DNA of 64,000 nucleotides from Aphelenchoides besseyi (taxonomy: Eukaryota > Nematoda > Chromadorea > Rhabditida > Aphelenchoididae), in contig JAMPIQ010000002.1 of assembly GCA_024699855.1 (NCBI GenBank), positions 14,446,001-14,510,000 of the forward strand. Direction: 5' to 3'. Below are positions 1-11,457 of this stretch, piece by piece. The notes below the pieces were generated by a model that saw only the letters and a list, made by a program, of their open reading frames with translations, had not been told where the DNA came from and did no database searches. The position numbers and the translations under genes were made by a program. Within the stretch, counting starts at the first letter, position 1. Each line of letters opens with the position of its first letter.

Positions 1-1
1 G

Positions 2-3000
2 ACCAATTCGCAGTGGACGTTCCGAGCTCCGGTCATTGTGCCACAACAAGCAGGTGGAATGCCAATGCCTGCAATGCAAACCGTTGCTGCAATGCCACAA
101 ACATCAAATATGGATAAGCGATTTAAAGGTCCTCAACCAATGAATTCGGCACAACAATCACCACCAAATTCGCAGCCACAAGCTTCACCATCTGCGGTTA
201 GCAGCAAATCGCCACAACAATCACCTTCATCATCAGCTCAACAACAATCAGCCGCTCAAACACACTCAACGGTTCAATCACCCCAATCGACATCTCAATC
301 GCAGACAAACACTGTAGCGACCAGCAATCAACAGGCTGGAACATCAGATTCTCGTCCCGAATCTGTCGCCTCTTCGCTAACATCAACAATTCCACCAACT
401 CCGACAAATTTGATGTCACCAAACGGTCCCGTTCCGATGCAACCGGCGGTCTTTAGTACGGTTGCAGCGGGTGTTCGACCAGCACAAGTGATTCCAAATA
501 CTCCGACGTTATATCCATTTATTGCACCGTTTCCCGCTGTTTTTGCTCCGATTCCGCCTCCGTTGCCAGAAATGCGAAGTGATGAAATGAAGGAGATTTT
601 GTGTAAACAAATGTAAGTTTAAATTATTCACTTATTCAAAATTGTTTCTTTCTTTTCAGCGAATATTATTTCTCTGTAGACAATCTGCAAAAAGATTTCT
701 TTCTTCGTCGACGAATGGACAAGCAAGGTTTCTTGCCGCTAAGTTTGATCTCCAGTTTTCCACGGGTGAGCCACGTGACACGGGATTTGAACGTTATTGC
801 AATGGCTTTAATGGACAGCGAGAAAGTCGAACTGGATCACTCAAAGCAACGGGTAAGTTCTTTTCAAGACCAATGTTATTTGAATCGAAATTCATAGGTT
901 CGCACACGATTTAATCCGGAAATGTGGCCCATGGAATTGCAAACACAATTTTCGGGCGAAGTCTCACCACGAGTCGATGGTCACGGTCGGGAAGAGTTCG
1001 AGCAGCAACAACATCATCCATTGCACATCACACCACCCGCAAGTACTCAACCGGAACAACAAACATCGTCGACTAAAGAAGAACCGAAAAAGCATGAGCC
1101 AGAGGTAAAAATACCAACCGTTTTTGTTTCAAACTTACTTGCTTTCAGAACTCAACGTCAAATAAACGATCCGATGTCACGAACACAACTGTTACTGACG
1201 ATCAAAAGCCCAAAAAGTCACAGCAATCAAAGCCCAACAACGTTGCGTCGGGTAAAGCAAGCGCTCAGGTTACACCCGAAAAAACAAAGAAGCAGTCCGG
1301 CACGTCGCAGAAGTTCGATGGAAAAGTGACGGAAATTTCGACGACGAAATTGAATCCCGTGCAAACAACGTCTACCCGCAAAGTTGAAGCGAAATCTGAA
1401 GTTGAAGCCGAAACCGCTAAACCCGCCAAACCGACATCTTCAGCTCCACAAACGGAAACGTCAAAAGCGGAAGTTGAGTCATCGGAGATTGCCGTTCAAC
1501 CGGCAACATCATCGGTGAACGGTGGAAGCGGTAGCGAAGAATTGTCGCCAAGCAGTACTCCAGCGATCGGAAACGATGGAAATGCGGGATCGGGAAATGA
1601 GGATGATGAATGGCAAGAAGTTAAGACAAAACGAAACAAAAAACCACAGCGTCAAGAACGAGTTGGAAGTCGGGGACATAATCGTGGTCCGGTTGGTGGT
1701 TCATCATCAGTTGCCCGATCGAATGCTGGAGATGCACCGGTTCGTCAAGGATCAAGCGGAAGCCCTCATTCCGACAGTTCGGTTCGACATGTTGGCGAAG
1801 AGACGAACGAAGAGATGAGCGACTCGCACGTTCAAAAGTTGATTATTGTAACTCAATCGCCAAATTTCAAAATCAAAAGTGATGGATCGGCTAAACGTGG
1901 AAACAAGAATCGTTTGGATGATGAGATGGAACACGGATTGCGGCGCTACGAAGAGGAGCTTTGGCAAAATCAAGGCCAAAAAGCCGAAGCGGTTGGTTGA
2001 ATTTTTTTATGTTAGAAGGATATTAATGAGTATTTTTTCAGGACTCGAATTCACGAGCAGTCAATGTGCATGGAAATGAAGCGGCAAGTGAATCGTCGTC
2101 GAATTCCGGTGATGGTCGATCACCACCATCGGCTTCTGTTTGGACAAAAAAAGCGATGGAACGAGCTGCCGCATCGGCTGCTATGGTAAGCTGAAATAAA
2201 TTGGAGAGAAGACTATGATCGTACCTTCAAATTTCAGCCTCGAAGTCCAGTTGCTAAACGTGAGAAGAACGAAGCGAAAGTCGCTCGTTACTATCCCGTT
2301 CCACGACGCGAAGAACCGCGACGAAATGCGGCGGGCAAAACCACTCCACCGGGAACGTCCGCAGTTTCCGAACCGCCGTTTGTTATGCCCGTGGGTTGGG
2401 TTCTTGGAGTTCGATCGCGAAACAATTCAGTGGCTTTAGGGTTTGTTCATTAGATTTTAGTTTCAATTAAAACAGAATGATTTTAGAGAGGAGGAAAATG
2501 TTTCAGTAGCACAAAAATCGCATCCATCAATAGCTTTGTTTCAAGAAAACGGTTTCGAACAGCAGGTAAATAAAAGGCTTGTCCGTTCATTTAACTATGA
2601 AAACATTCAGGTTTACACCGAATGGCGTAGTAATTGCATGAAACAACGAGCAGCTCTCGGCTACGATGTTCCCGAAATGAATACGCTCTATCGTTTCTGG
2701 TCGAACTTCTTGCGATCCAATTTCAATCGCAACATGTACAACGAATTCCGCAAATACGCCAACGAAGATGCTGATGCTGGGTAAGAGCATTTGATGTGAG
2801 ATTGAAATCATTTACGTTCAATTTAGATGCCGCTACGGAATCGAATGTTTGTTCCGTTTCTATTGTTTCGGATTGGAAGACAAGTTCCGTCCACAAATTT
2901 ACGTGGACTTCCAAACCGATGTGCTTAGCGATTTGAAACGTGGTGGTAAATTCGGACTCGAGAAGTTTTTGTACTTTCAAAACCGCTACAAACATGCCAA

Positions 3001-3171
3001 TATGCTTGAAGTACATCCCGATGTGGCTCGTGAACTAACCAAGTTCAAGAAAACGGACGAATACAAATTAGTGAGTTCATTCATTCAATTCATTAATTGA
3101 TCTTCTCATTTTAGTTTCTCTACAACTATCGCCGAGAGAATGGAAACAATACGAAACAAGCAAGCCGTTGA
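2..3171 (+). CDS. larp-1: La-related protein 1 (LARP1), 5'-truncated by the window edge
   Basis: Ten exons can be joined in phase: 2-612, 660-852, 898-1104, 1149-1991, 2042-2185, 2238-2440, 2487-2565, 2611-2780, 2827-3070 and 3115-3171, giving 916 residues of an open 5' end. The first exon encodes a Gln/Ser/Pro-rich disordered stretch. Exons 1 to 3 carry a La motif ([16 protein letters not shown], then a [11 protein letters not shown] block). A long low-complexity linker of Ser, Thr, Glu and Lys follows, with a conserved VGWVLG turn. Exons 7 to 10 encode the DM15 (LARP1) repeats, with [21 protein letters not shown] and [12 protein letters not shown] as landmarks. LARP1 is a cytoplasmic RNA-binding protein that binds the cap and 5'TOP mRNAs and controls ribosomal protein mRNA translation and stability. 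The donor after 1991 (GTTGGT) is weak. The true start lies upstream of the window. Family assignment is very secure. Confidence 0.95.
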
Positions 3172-5012
3172 GTTTGGACCACGAACACGATGGATAATCT
3201 GATTCTAACTGGAATTCCTCTCATTTAAATTCTTGTTGACCACTTTAATTCGTTATCGTTATGCCGTACAAACTCCCGGGTATGGTAATTTCTTCGAATC
3301 CAAATTGTTTTCCATATTGTTATTGCGTATGTCGTTGATATTTTTTTGTTAAATTTCGTAGATTAGTTAAGAGAAGATCGTTGTTATCGCCGTTGCTCAT
3401 TCAACTTCGTTGTTCAATGTTGGCGATAAAAACAGTGATCATCTCGATTGTTTTTAACTTCGAATCACCATGTTGCATTAAAAACCTCGGTGAAGTTTTT
3501 GTTCTCTTTAGTTTATTCCATAGTTTTATTCCCAGCAACAAAAATTTATCCGCTAAAAAACCAGGTATGCGAGATATTTGCCCGATGTTTACCGCCTTAT
3601 TATCAATCTTCTACTGCTTTGCTTGAGTTTGGATACGTAGGTACAATCAGCACACAACAATTCTCTCTCTCCTTCAAGCACCACATTTCCTCTCGTATGC
3701 CGTTAAATTCAATTTGAACTATCGGGTAATTTTCATTAAACAAAAACCAAACCGAGTTGATCGATTTTGAACACCGGGATCCTCCCACTCCCGACTATCA
3801 ATCGTTGGGGCTTTGCGCCCAAAAACTGTCGTTCACTTCAAACATTGCACAGAAATATTGTCATGAATAGTCATGAACAGTTCGATTGTCGGATTCTGTC
3901 GAGAGATTGTTGGGATATGCAGTTTTGTGGATTATGGTCTTTCCATTCGTTCTATTCATGCCCCCTCTCTTCTGCTTCAAAATCAATTTCCCCACCCTAC
4001 CCGATCATGACGTACCCTCTTTATCTACGCTCCATGAACTGCATCAGGTCGACTCTTGAGTTTTCTCTCGTAATACAGCAAATTTTATTTAATATCAACA
4101 TTTTCGTGTCGTTTGCTCAATTCCTTTCTCCATATAACCTAAGTCTTAAACGTTCTGCTCCTGCCTTTTCAGCCGAAGACGTACGCCGTGGGTACATCAT
4201 TACATTGACGGTTTTCAAATTTTCGATTATTGTTTGCCACTTCCGCTTTTTTAAACGCCCATTATGGTGCTGATTGTTTTTGTTTTTGACGACTAAATTA
4301 CCGTTATAATAAATAATGAAAATCCAACAAAGAAACTCATTGTGCTGAAAAAGAACACAAATTAGAGTATTATTGATTGTTGTTTGAATGTCTCGGATTT
4401 CTTCGACTAAGATCAATATCAAACAAAAGTTTCTGCGAGCAAACACATTCCCGAGCCATGTTATTGCCATGTTTTACACATCGAGACATAGGCTATTGGT
4501 CGTGCATTTATGATTGGAATGAAGGTATCAAACGAAGGTACAATTGCGCTGAATTCGTTTATGCACATCTTTAGACTTGTTGGAATGCCGAAAAACGGAG
4601 ACGTTGAAAAAGATACCACGCGAACAAACACAAAGATAACCGTCGGTTTTTGAGGGAACTGTACGGCCATAAAGAAACCAAGGACTGAATGCGATAGAGT
4701 TGCAGTAGTTGGTGTATTCTTTATGGTGTTTATTTTTATGCGCTGGAACGTTTTGGATTTTACGAAATAGCGGATAGAATTATCATTGTGGGGTTCAAAG
4801 AGACTGGCTATCGATTTAGAATTCTTAAGTGAGATGCAAAAGACAGTCGATGAACCCAAGTGATGTGTCTATTTTTCATAATCTTTGATTTATAAGGAAT
4901 TTAATTGCTACGTGGATGTAATCCGTGGTTTTATTAATGGGTTAAAATTTGAACATCTAATGTGATTTCTAGGCGATGTTAGATTTAGTGAGCATGCGAT
5001 AATCCAAACAAA
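3172..5012. other. Intergenic region between LARP1 and the first DEG/ENaC gene
   Basis: This holds the LARP1 3' UTR and presumably the promoter of the next gene. Several short open frames occur on both strands (for example 3767-4273), but they have no recognisable domains, no clear splice structure and composition like the surrounding sequence. I see no RNA gene or repeat here. Confidence 0.5.
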
Positions 5013-7070
5013 ATGAGACGCAATTCACTGATTAACGGTGATAACGGGAACACGCAATCGTTTTTGGATCGAGACGAAAGTCCCGAGATTCCACCAGTAG
5101 ATGAAGAACTTTCGAGAGCTTGTGATTGTCACAATCAAGACTATCCGCCATGGACAGGAGAAATTCACGGGATGAGTCAGGTATCATGTAGATCTTTGAT
5201 CACAATATTATTCTTACGAGCTTAGGCTCTTTTAAGCAAATCACCGAAATTGCGAGTTTTCTGGTGGATGGTGTTGTTCGTTTGCACTTCCTGTGGGACT
5301 GCGACGACGATTTTGGTTATAATCGAATATATTCACGGTCCAACTGCCACTTCAACAACCATTCGACTAGTCGTTTTCATTTGTGAGCTCTTGTTTTCAC
5401 AGCTAAACGTTTAGGTACCTTCGTTGAAACTGCCAGCCATTACGGTTTGTCCCAAAGTACCTGATGCTTTCGATTTCGACGATCTCTACGACGACATTCG
5501 CACACTTATTCCCGAAATTGAAATGGAATCAGCTCGAGATTTGGTCAGATTCTGGTTGGCAGGCAGTGGTCTTGAAAACATTACTCCGCTAATCGAATTC
5601 AATCGAACATATTTGGATAGACTTGCACGATGGTACGACCTTTGGTCCAATGGCTACGATCAGAAATTGTTCTTCGAGACAATTCAAGCAAAATATGGGT
5701 ATCAATGCAAAGATCTTTTTCATTATTGTGAGATCGGTGGCAAATCAAAAGATTGTTGCGCGGATATGTTTCGACCAAGAGCGGTGATGCGTCGTGGTTT
5801 GTGTCATCAAACGAAAGAGGATGTGAATCAGGTAACGAACTGGAAGTTTGAGAATTTCGAGAATGAGATTTTAGACCGAGGCCGATGACATTGGACGATT
5901 GGTTTTGCGTATCAAAGCGCCACCAGCTGTTACATCGCCTCAATATTCGTATACACAGGTCGGTCATTTTGAATTGTTTTTTGATTTAAATTATTTTTAG
6001 CCACAAATAATCATTTATGTACGTTTGCCGGATTAGTTGGTATTACAATATCGGAAACGCTTTTTAGGTTAACGATAACTTTGAGCAAGTTCTCGATTAT
6101 CCTCGTTACTATCTTTATCAGAGTACGTTTTATCTTCGTTTTTGATTTCTGTTCGTTTTGATAAGCGAATTCTGAAAAGGCATATAATCCAAGATAACTG
6201 AAGATGAATTGAGCTGGAAAGTATACAAGAAAAAGGGGATAAAAAGCAAAAGATTATTGGGAGTTAAAACGAAGATAAAAAGTTACCGTGTTTTTTCATT
6301 AAGACGAATGGAATCGAATGCATTTTACGGCTCGTTATGTTGAGTTACTCGAACATCCAAACGATTGTACGAGCAAAGTAGGCATTATATTTGGCATCTA
6401 CATATTAGAAGTCTATTCAGATCATTGGAAGAGATACCGCGTGTTTCGTACGGAATTGGTTGATGGCAAACCTAATCGACCCGTTGAATTGTACTGTTCC
6501 CTACTTGACAAATGTTCCCGATCTGGAACCGCGAAATATCTGCGATCCATTTGCAATAGTTAAGGATTACTACAACATAATTGAAGTGGTACACGCGGGC
6601 TCTGTTACGGCCAAAGAGTGCTTGGTAAGTGTACTTGGCCTGCTAATCATAGAAGAGACTTTATAGCCGGGTTGTCAAAGATGGGAGTATCAAGTCTCAC
6701 TGCAACAATCAATGGCGTTGGATTCTTTTGTTGGGTACAAGTTTAATTTGGAAGCATCATTCTACGATTTGCAATATGAACATGTGAAGGAAGTGCCTAC
6801 AACCTCATTACCGGGTTTTATGTCTCAAATCGGCGGTCAATTCGGGTATTCACAAGGACAACAACAAATATAATCAAATCGATTTTTAGATTCTTCTTAG
6901 GACTTTCAATCATCACTATGCTGCAAATTGTTATCTACGGAGTTACTTCGAGTATCAAGTTTTTCTACAGTCTTTTCAAACCAACCGAAATTGTGCCTAC
7001 GGATAGTTCGAATATGCACAACGTTTCCAAACGACTTGACGACGACAATATGATCAGTTCATGGATGTAA
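5013..7070 (+). CDS. DEG/ENaC (degenerin/amiloride-sensitive) sodium channel subunit, copy 1
   Basis: Ten exons: 5013-5180, 5226-5369, 5415-5831, 5875-5958, 6001-6018, 6068-6122, 6304-6377, 6421-6624, 6667-6845 and 6890-7070, giving 507 residues. The short cytoplasmic N-terminus contains the conserved His-Gly gating motif (WTGEIHG), followed by TM1 (FWWMVLFVCTSCG region). A cysteine-containing extracellular domain of about 350 residues follows (LPAITVCP at its start, paired CC at KDCC, PGCQRWEY near its end). TM2 begins GGQFGFFLGLS and contains the G-x-S pore motif as GLS. The family forms trimeric Na+ channels at the plasma membrane used in mechano-, acid- or peptide-gated signalling. Two donors, GTATCA at 5181 and GTCGTT at 5370, are weak, but the paralogue downstream supports both joins. 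The ligand and tissue cannot be inferred. Confidence 0.93.
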
Positions 7071-7453
7071 TCGATGGTAAGAAAGAGTTGAAGTTCTATT
7101 TCTTAATAAGAACAAAAAACCTTCAAATGAAACAAAAATTTCACGTGTTTCAACGACGACCGTGTAATTGGAGCACTTGATTTCTGGACCGCAGAAGTGA
7201 ACGGAATGTTCCGGTTTCGTAAATCTCACCTTTTCGTCAAGATAAAACAAATAAAACTGGTTGGTATCAAGTTGCTTCATGAAATTACGCGCTAACATTG
7301 AATCTTTTGTTTTGGAGTCAAAATATCTTTCGAATCCAGGTATTCGAAATTGACGAGCAAATTTTAGATTTCTATTATGAGGAATGGGTGATGATGTTAT
7401 AGGACGGTTTAAGTGTTATTGTTGATATTTGACCAACTAACAAACTCAAAGTA
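7071..7453. other. 3' flank of DEG/ENaC copy 1
   Basis: Non-coding spacer between the channel stop codon and the transposon. An AATAAA hexamer at 7250-7255 is a candidate polyadenylation signal about 180 nt after the stop. A TA dinucleotide at 7452-7453 is the left target-site duplicate of the element that follows. Confidence 0.5.
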
Positions 7454-7688
7454 CAGGGTGTCTCAAAAAAAAGGGCAATCGTGCTGTAACTTTTTAACCA
7501 GCCATTGTATGAAGATTCTGTAAAAAGCAACTAAGGTTCTTTTTGGCCGCGGAGTCGATTGGTCTAATTTTCTGCCGGATCGGACAAGTCCGCAGGCTGC
7601 TATGGACAATTTTGTACCTCCAAGCGAGTTTAACGCTGCGAGTTTTTGCATAAATTTACAAACGATGCTTCCCATTCTTCATTTTTTT
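7454..7688 (+). repeat. Left terminal inverted repeat of the mariner-type element
   Basis: This pairs with 7983-8217 in reverse complement over about 235 bp with only a few mismatches, for example in the segment after AAATTTACAAACG. The outermost bases are CAGGGTGTCTC. Open frames reading through the repeat (7463-7675 minus, 7996-8208 plus) are the same sequence seen twice and have no family resemblance. Confidence 0.88.
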
Positions 7689-7800
7689 TAAGCGCTGGCG
7701 ATATCAATAATTGAAGCAAGGCAAAAATGACGTGACTTCGTTATGTCACTTGATGGATGAACTTGATTACAGATTATTTATAACAATTTAAGATTAAAAA

Positions 7801-7953
7801 TTACAGTTTGTTAACAAGATGTTCAATGTGGCCTCCGTGTTCCCGTACTACCAAAGTAATGCGCTTAAGAAACTTATTAACCCACAAATTGCACAATGGA
7901 ATGTTGTGCCCGAGTTCTTCCCATGCTTCCAAAATCCGGATTGTCATAAGTGA
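7801..7953 (-). pseudogene. Transposase C-terminal remnant
   Basis: On the minus strand an open frame of about 50 codons ends at a TAA at 7801-7803. It includes a tryptophan-containing helix (EAWEELGHNIPL) and ends REHGGHIEHLVNKL. This arrangement, a short helical segment and then a Gly-Gly-His-x-Glu-His-Leu-type tail before the stop, resembles the extreme C-terminus of Tc1/mariner-like transposases. The catalytic DDE core and the DNA-binding domain are absent, so this is a relic left when the element shrank. The assignment rests on tail similarity and on its place between matching inverted repeats. Confidence 0.6.
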
Positions 7954-7982
7954 ATTGATAACGACTGACCGTCATAACGAAG

Positions 7983-8217
7983 ACAAAAATGAAGAATGAG
8001 AAGCAGCGTTTGTAAATTTATGCAAAAACTCGCAGCGTTAAACTCGCTTGGAGGTACAAAATTGTCCATAGCAGCCTGCGGACTTGTCCGATCCGGCAGA
8101 AAATTAGACCAATCGACTCCGCGGCCAAAAAGAACCTTAGTTGCTTTTTACAGAATCTTCATACAATGGCTGATTAAAAAGTTACAGCACGATTGCCCTT
8201 TTTTTTGAGACACCCTG
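7983..8217 (-). repeat. Right terminal inverted repeat of the mariner-type element
   Basis: Reverse complement of 7454-7688. Its outer end (GAGACACCCTG) is followed by the TA duplicate at 8218-8219 and then immediately by the start codon of the second DEG/ENaC gene at 8222. Confidence 0.88.
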
Positions 8218-8221
8218 TATA

Positions 8222-10048
8222 ATGCTAAACGGTAATTCGAATGGAACATCGCAAAATGGGAATCGTCACCACTCGAAACAAAATGGTCATCGACGTACAT
8301 CCGGAGATATATGCACTTGTCAAGAAGACGATTATCTGCCACCATGGACGAGTGAAATTCACGGTTTAAGTCAAGTAAGTGAATGAATCACATGATCATC
8401 TTCTGAACTCCTCTTTCAGGCCTTACAAAGTAAATCGCGTCGTCTACGATTGTTTTGGTGGTTTGTTTTGTTGGTTTGTACGTGTTGTGGCAGCGCAACA
8501 ACTGTGCTCGTTGTTCGTGAGTATTTTGTTGGACAAACGGCCACTTCAACGATCATACGTTTGGTAAGGAAATGAGTGTGTCGAATTACACGGAAATGAT
8601 GTGATCGTCTAGGTTAACTCCTTGGAACTGCCAGCAATCACGTTGTGTCCCAAAGTTGCCGATTCATTTCGATTCAAGGGAATTTACGCGGACATGTCGG
8701 AAATGATTCCCGGATTGGAGAATTCGACAGCCATTGATTTACTACGCTTTTGGCTTGGCGGAAGCGGATTTGAGAACATTGAAATGCTAAAGACGTTCAA
8801 TCGAACTTATTTGGATCGTCTCAACCGCTATTTCAAACAGTGGTCGGATGGAAAAGATAAACTGGAGTTCTTCAATTTGATGGTGGTAAGATTTTGTATT
8901 TCAATTCTAAACACTCAACTTACTAACGTCTATGACGAGTTGACGTTTATTGATTTCAGAAACGCTATGGATACAAATGTGGGGAGTTGTTTTACTATTG
9001 CGAAATTTCCGGCAAAATAAAAGATTGTTGCGATGAAATGTTTCGAGCTCGTTCGGTAATGCGTCGTGGGTTATGTTATCAAACGAGACGAAATGTGAAT
9101 CAGGTCAGTTGAATGCAGTGCTGAATTGAGTGTTCTCGAGTTGCAGACTGAGTCGGACGATATTGGGAAGTTATTGGTGCTAATGAAAGCACCTCATAGC
9201 GCAACATACGCTCAATATGACTATACTCAGGTAAAGACTCTGAATAAAAGTTCTATTGTACGCTAATTCAGCCACAAATTGTTGTTTATGTTAACGACAA
9301 CTACGAGCAGGTTTTGGATTTTCCACGCTTCTATCTTTATCCTGATAATTGGAATCGAATGCACTTTACAGCTCGTTACGTCGAATTACTCGAACACCCG
9401 AAAGATTGCTCACCAAAAGTAAGTCTTCAAGTTTGTTTGTTTGTGTTATTATATACGATTCGTTTAGATTACGGGTAAAGATGCCGGGTGTTACGTTCGA
9501 AATTGGATAACAGCGAATATTGTCGTGCCTTTCAACTGCACGTTACCATATTTGCACGATGTGCCCGGTGTGAACACCGAAAACATCTGCGATCCATATG
9601 TTATTGCCAGCGACTACGATAACACGATTGTGACAGTGCATTCCGGTCAGATTAGCAATCAACAATGTAAAGTTCGGACTTGTTTTATGATTCTACTTTT
9701 GATTCAGGTGTTCCGGGATGCAAACGTTGGGATTATACAATTAGTCTGCAACAATCAATGGCATTGGATCCATTTGCGAAATATCGATTCAACTTAGAAG
9801 CTTCGTTCTACGATTTGCAATACGAACACGTGAAAGAAGTGGCAACGACCTCAGTGCCCGGCTTCATGTCACAGATCGGTGGTCAATTCGGTTTCTTTCT
9901 TGGACTTTCGATTATAACGGTCATTCAAATGATCATTTACGCTGCATCGTCTATTTTTCGTTTCATATTTAAAATCTCTCGGCCTTTTTCACCTCAAAGA
10001 ACTAACAACGAAAACGGAAACATACGCTTAGAACGGGTCGGTTATTAG
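8222..10048 (+). CDS. DEG/ENaC (degenerin/amiloride-sensitive) sodium channel subunit, copy 2
   Basis: Eight exons: 8222-8374, 8420-8563, 8613-8885, 8960-9103, 9147-9230, 9272-9418, 9468-9666 and 9708-10048, giving 494 residues. The order is the same as in the upstream copy: HG gating motif (WTSEIHGLSQ), TM1 (FWWFVLLVCTCCG region), extracellular domain with KDCC and PGCKRWDY, and TM2 with GGQFGFFLGLS. Residue identity with copy 1 is high throughout the extracellular domain, so this is a tandem duplicate. Intron positions differ: copy 2 has an extra intron at 8886-8959, while copy 1 has three that copy 2 lacks. The only ATG upstream of the HG motif in frame is 8222, four bases after the transposon end, so the 5' UTR and promoter must lie in or beyond the transposon. 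Confidence 0.93.
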
Positions 10049-10224
10049 ATTGTTTATTTTCGTAGACAACAATTTGTTACGTGTATTTCTGACGCTTATG
10101 ATTCGCAATGAATACCGGTATTGTGACTGTAGATCATAAATGAAGAGCTATCTTTTGGATCTCTTTTTATTCTCTATATAACTTAAAAGTTTAGTTAATC
10201 TGACAATAACACTCGAATATATCT

Positions 10225-11457
10225 TTAAGAAACCACGCAATCACTACCATGCGCTTGTTCTTCGGATAAATTCTCTCTCTCTGTTGCTTGTCGTTTATCG
10301 TCTTGATTTTTGCTCAGTTTGAGTGACAGATGTTTTGTACGTCTGATGATACTGCCTTTGGAACGAAGCTCATGATCATCTTTGACCATCGGTTGTTGGG
10401 ATTCCATATTCTTACGTGTAATCTGGAAAACCTAAACATTCATTCCCAATCATCAACTTTTGGAATGCATTCGTCAAAAGTAAACAAACACACCGAACTT
10501 ACACGCATCGAATGATTTCGTCGTAGAACATGCAAACGATCGAACGGCAACGTTAAACCACTGGAAATCTGTTCACACAATTGGCCTTCTTCTGTTGGAG
10601 TCTAAATAAAACTCTCAGAACCAATCAATCACCTTGTTTTTATTACAATTCGACCGTCACTTTGTACGCTGTTTTCCTTGATTTTCTTCAATTTGTCCTT
10701 CTGAGATCCGGTACGAGATGGTGGTTGTTTGACGGGAACTTCGGGAAGATCATAACCAATAGGAAAACCACTGAGCTCCAGCAGATTCGTAAAGATCTTG
10801 TTGATATTGAGGCCGCTCAAAGCCGATGTTTCTACATAGCGAACTTTTGCGTTCAGTCGAGAAGTCCAAGCATTTGCGGTTGCTTCGTAAATCTGAACGA
10901 TTGTTCGTTTTAGTGTTCATTTGAGAAGGACTACTTTTTTTGCTGTTGTATCCGATTTGTTTCCAGCAATTACGGAAGGTATTTCGCGAAAGTCACTTCT
11001 TTTCTCGACCACTTCTGACCACAGTTCACTCATCTAAAATGATTGCCGATTCAATTGGTTCATAGCAACACACCGACTTCTTTGAAACTTTGTACGTTGT
11101 CAACACCGAAAACGATTATAAACGCGTTCGCTGATGCAATGGCAACTCGTCGCATATCCGGGAAGTTTATGTTCGTGTCGAGTATTTCAAGTGATATTGG
11201 TATGCCCTAAACAACTCGTTTGCATTATTATACGTGAATGACTAATAGCCGATGGTTACGAAAGGACAATTATAAGGTGCACATTTAGAGTTGAAATTGA
11301 AACGAACCTTCACAGTGAAGTTCTTCGAATGCATATCTTCCACGGTTTCACGATAGCGATCGGTAAACTCATTAAACAGAAAACGGCGAATGATCGACGT
11401 CTTTCCCACACGAGCGGATCCCAAAATGACCAATCGAAATCGTGGCAAATCGGTCAT
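10225..11457 (-). CDS. Ras-like small GTPase of the Rhes/Dexras (RASD) type
   Basis: Six minus-strand exons, in coding order: 11308-11457, 11078-11206, 10935-11033, 10647-10892, 10503-10601 and 10225-10431 (acceptor could be at 10422), giving about 309 residues. G1 is GSARVGKT (residues 13-20), Thr38 fits G2, G4 is GNKSD (117-121) and G5 is ETSAL (147-151). G3, normally DxxG (DTSG in RASD), reads DTNINFPDMRR: it is two residues shorter and has no glycine. The protein has a long basic C-terminal extension and ends CVVS, a CaaX box predicted to be prenylated, as in Dexras1. That implies membrane attachment. RASD proteins modulate G-protein and cyclic-nucleotide signalling. The G3 loss suggests unusual or absent GTP hydrolysis. 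It is convergent with the DEG/ENaC gene. Alternative family: Ras-dva. Confidence 0.85.

Larger units (their letters stand above)
7454..8217. mobile_element. Non-autonomous Tc1/mariner-type DNA transposon with long terminal inverted repeats
   Basis: The element is 764 bp and starts with CAGGGTGTCTCAAAAAAA and ends with its reverse complement. A TA dinucleotide flanks each side (7452-7453 and 8218-8219), the target-site duplication of the Tc1/mariner/IS630 superfamily. The inverted repeats are about 235 bp each (7454-7688 and 7983-8217) and almost identical, so insertion or gene conversion is probably recent. The central 300 bp holds a short minus-strand remnant that reads like the C-terminal end of a DDE transposase. 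It cannot encode a full transposase and would need one in trans. It sits between two tandem DEG/ENaC genes, and its right end lies four bases before the second gene's ATG. Confidence 0.85.

Noticed and set aside
3767..4273. 168-codon plus-strand frame downstream of LARP1
   Set aside because: It lies in the 3' flank with no domain, and its composition matches the non-coding surroundings.
7996..8208. 70-residue frames in each transposon inverted repeat
   Set aside because: They are the same repeat read twice in opposite orientation and resemble no transposase segment. Only the central minus-strand tail is likely a relic.
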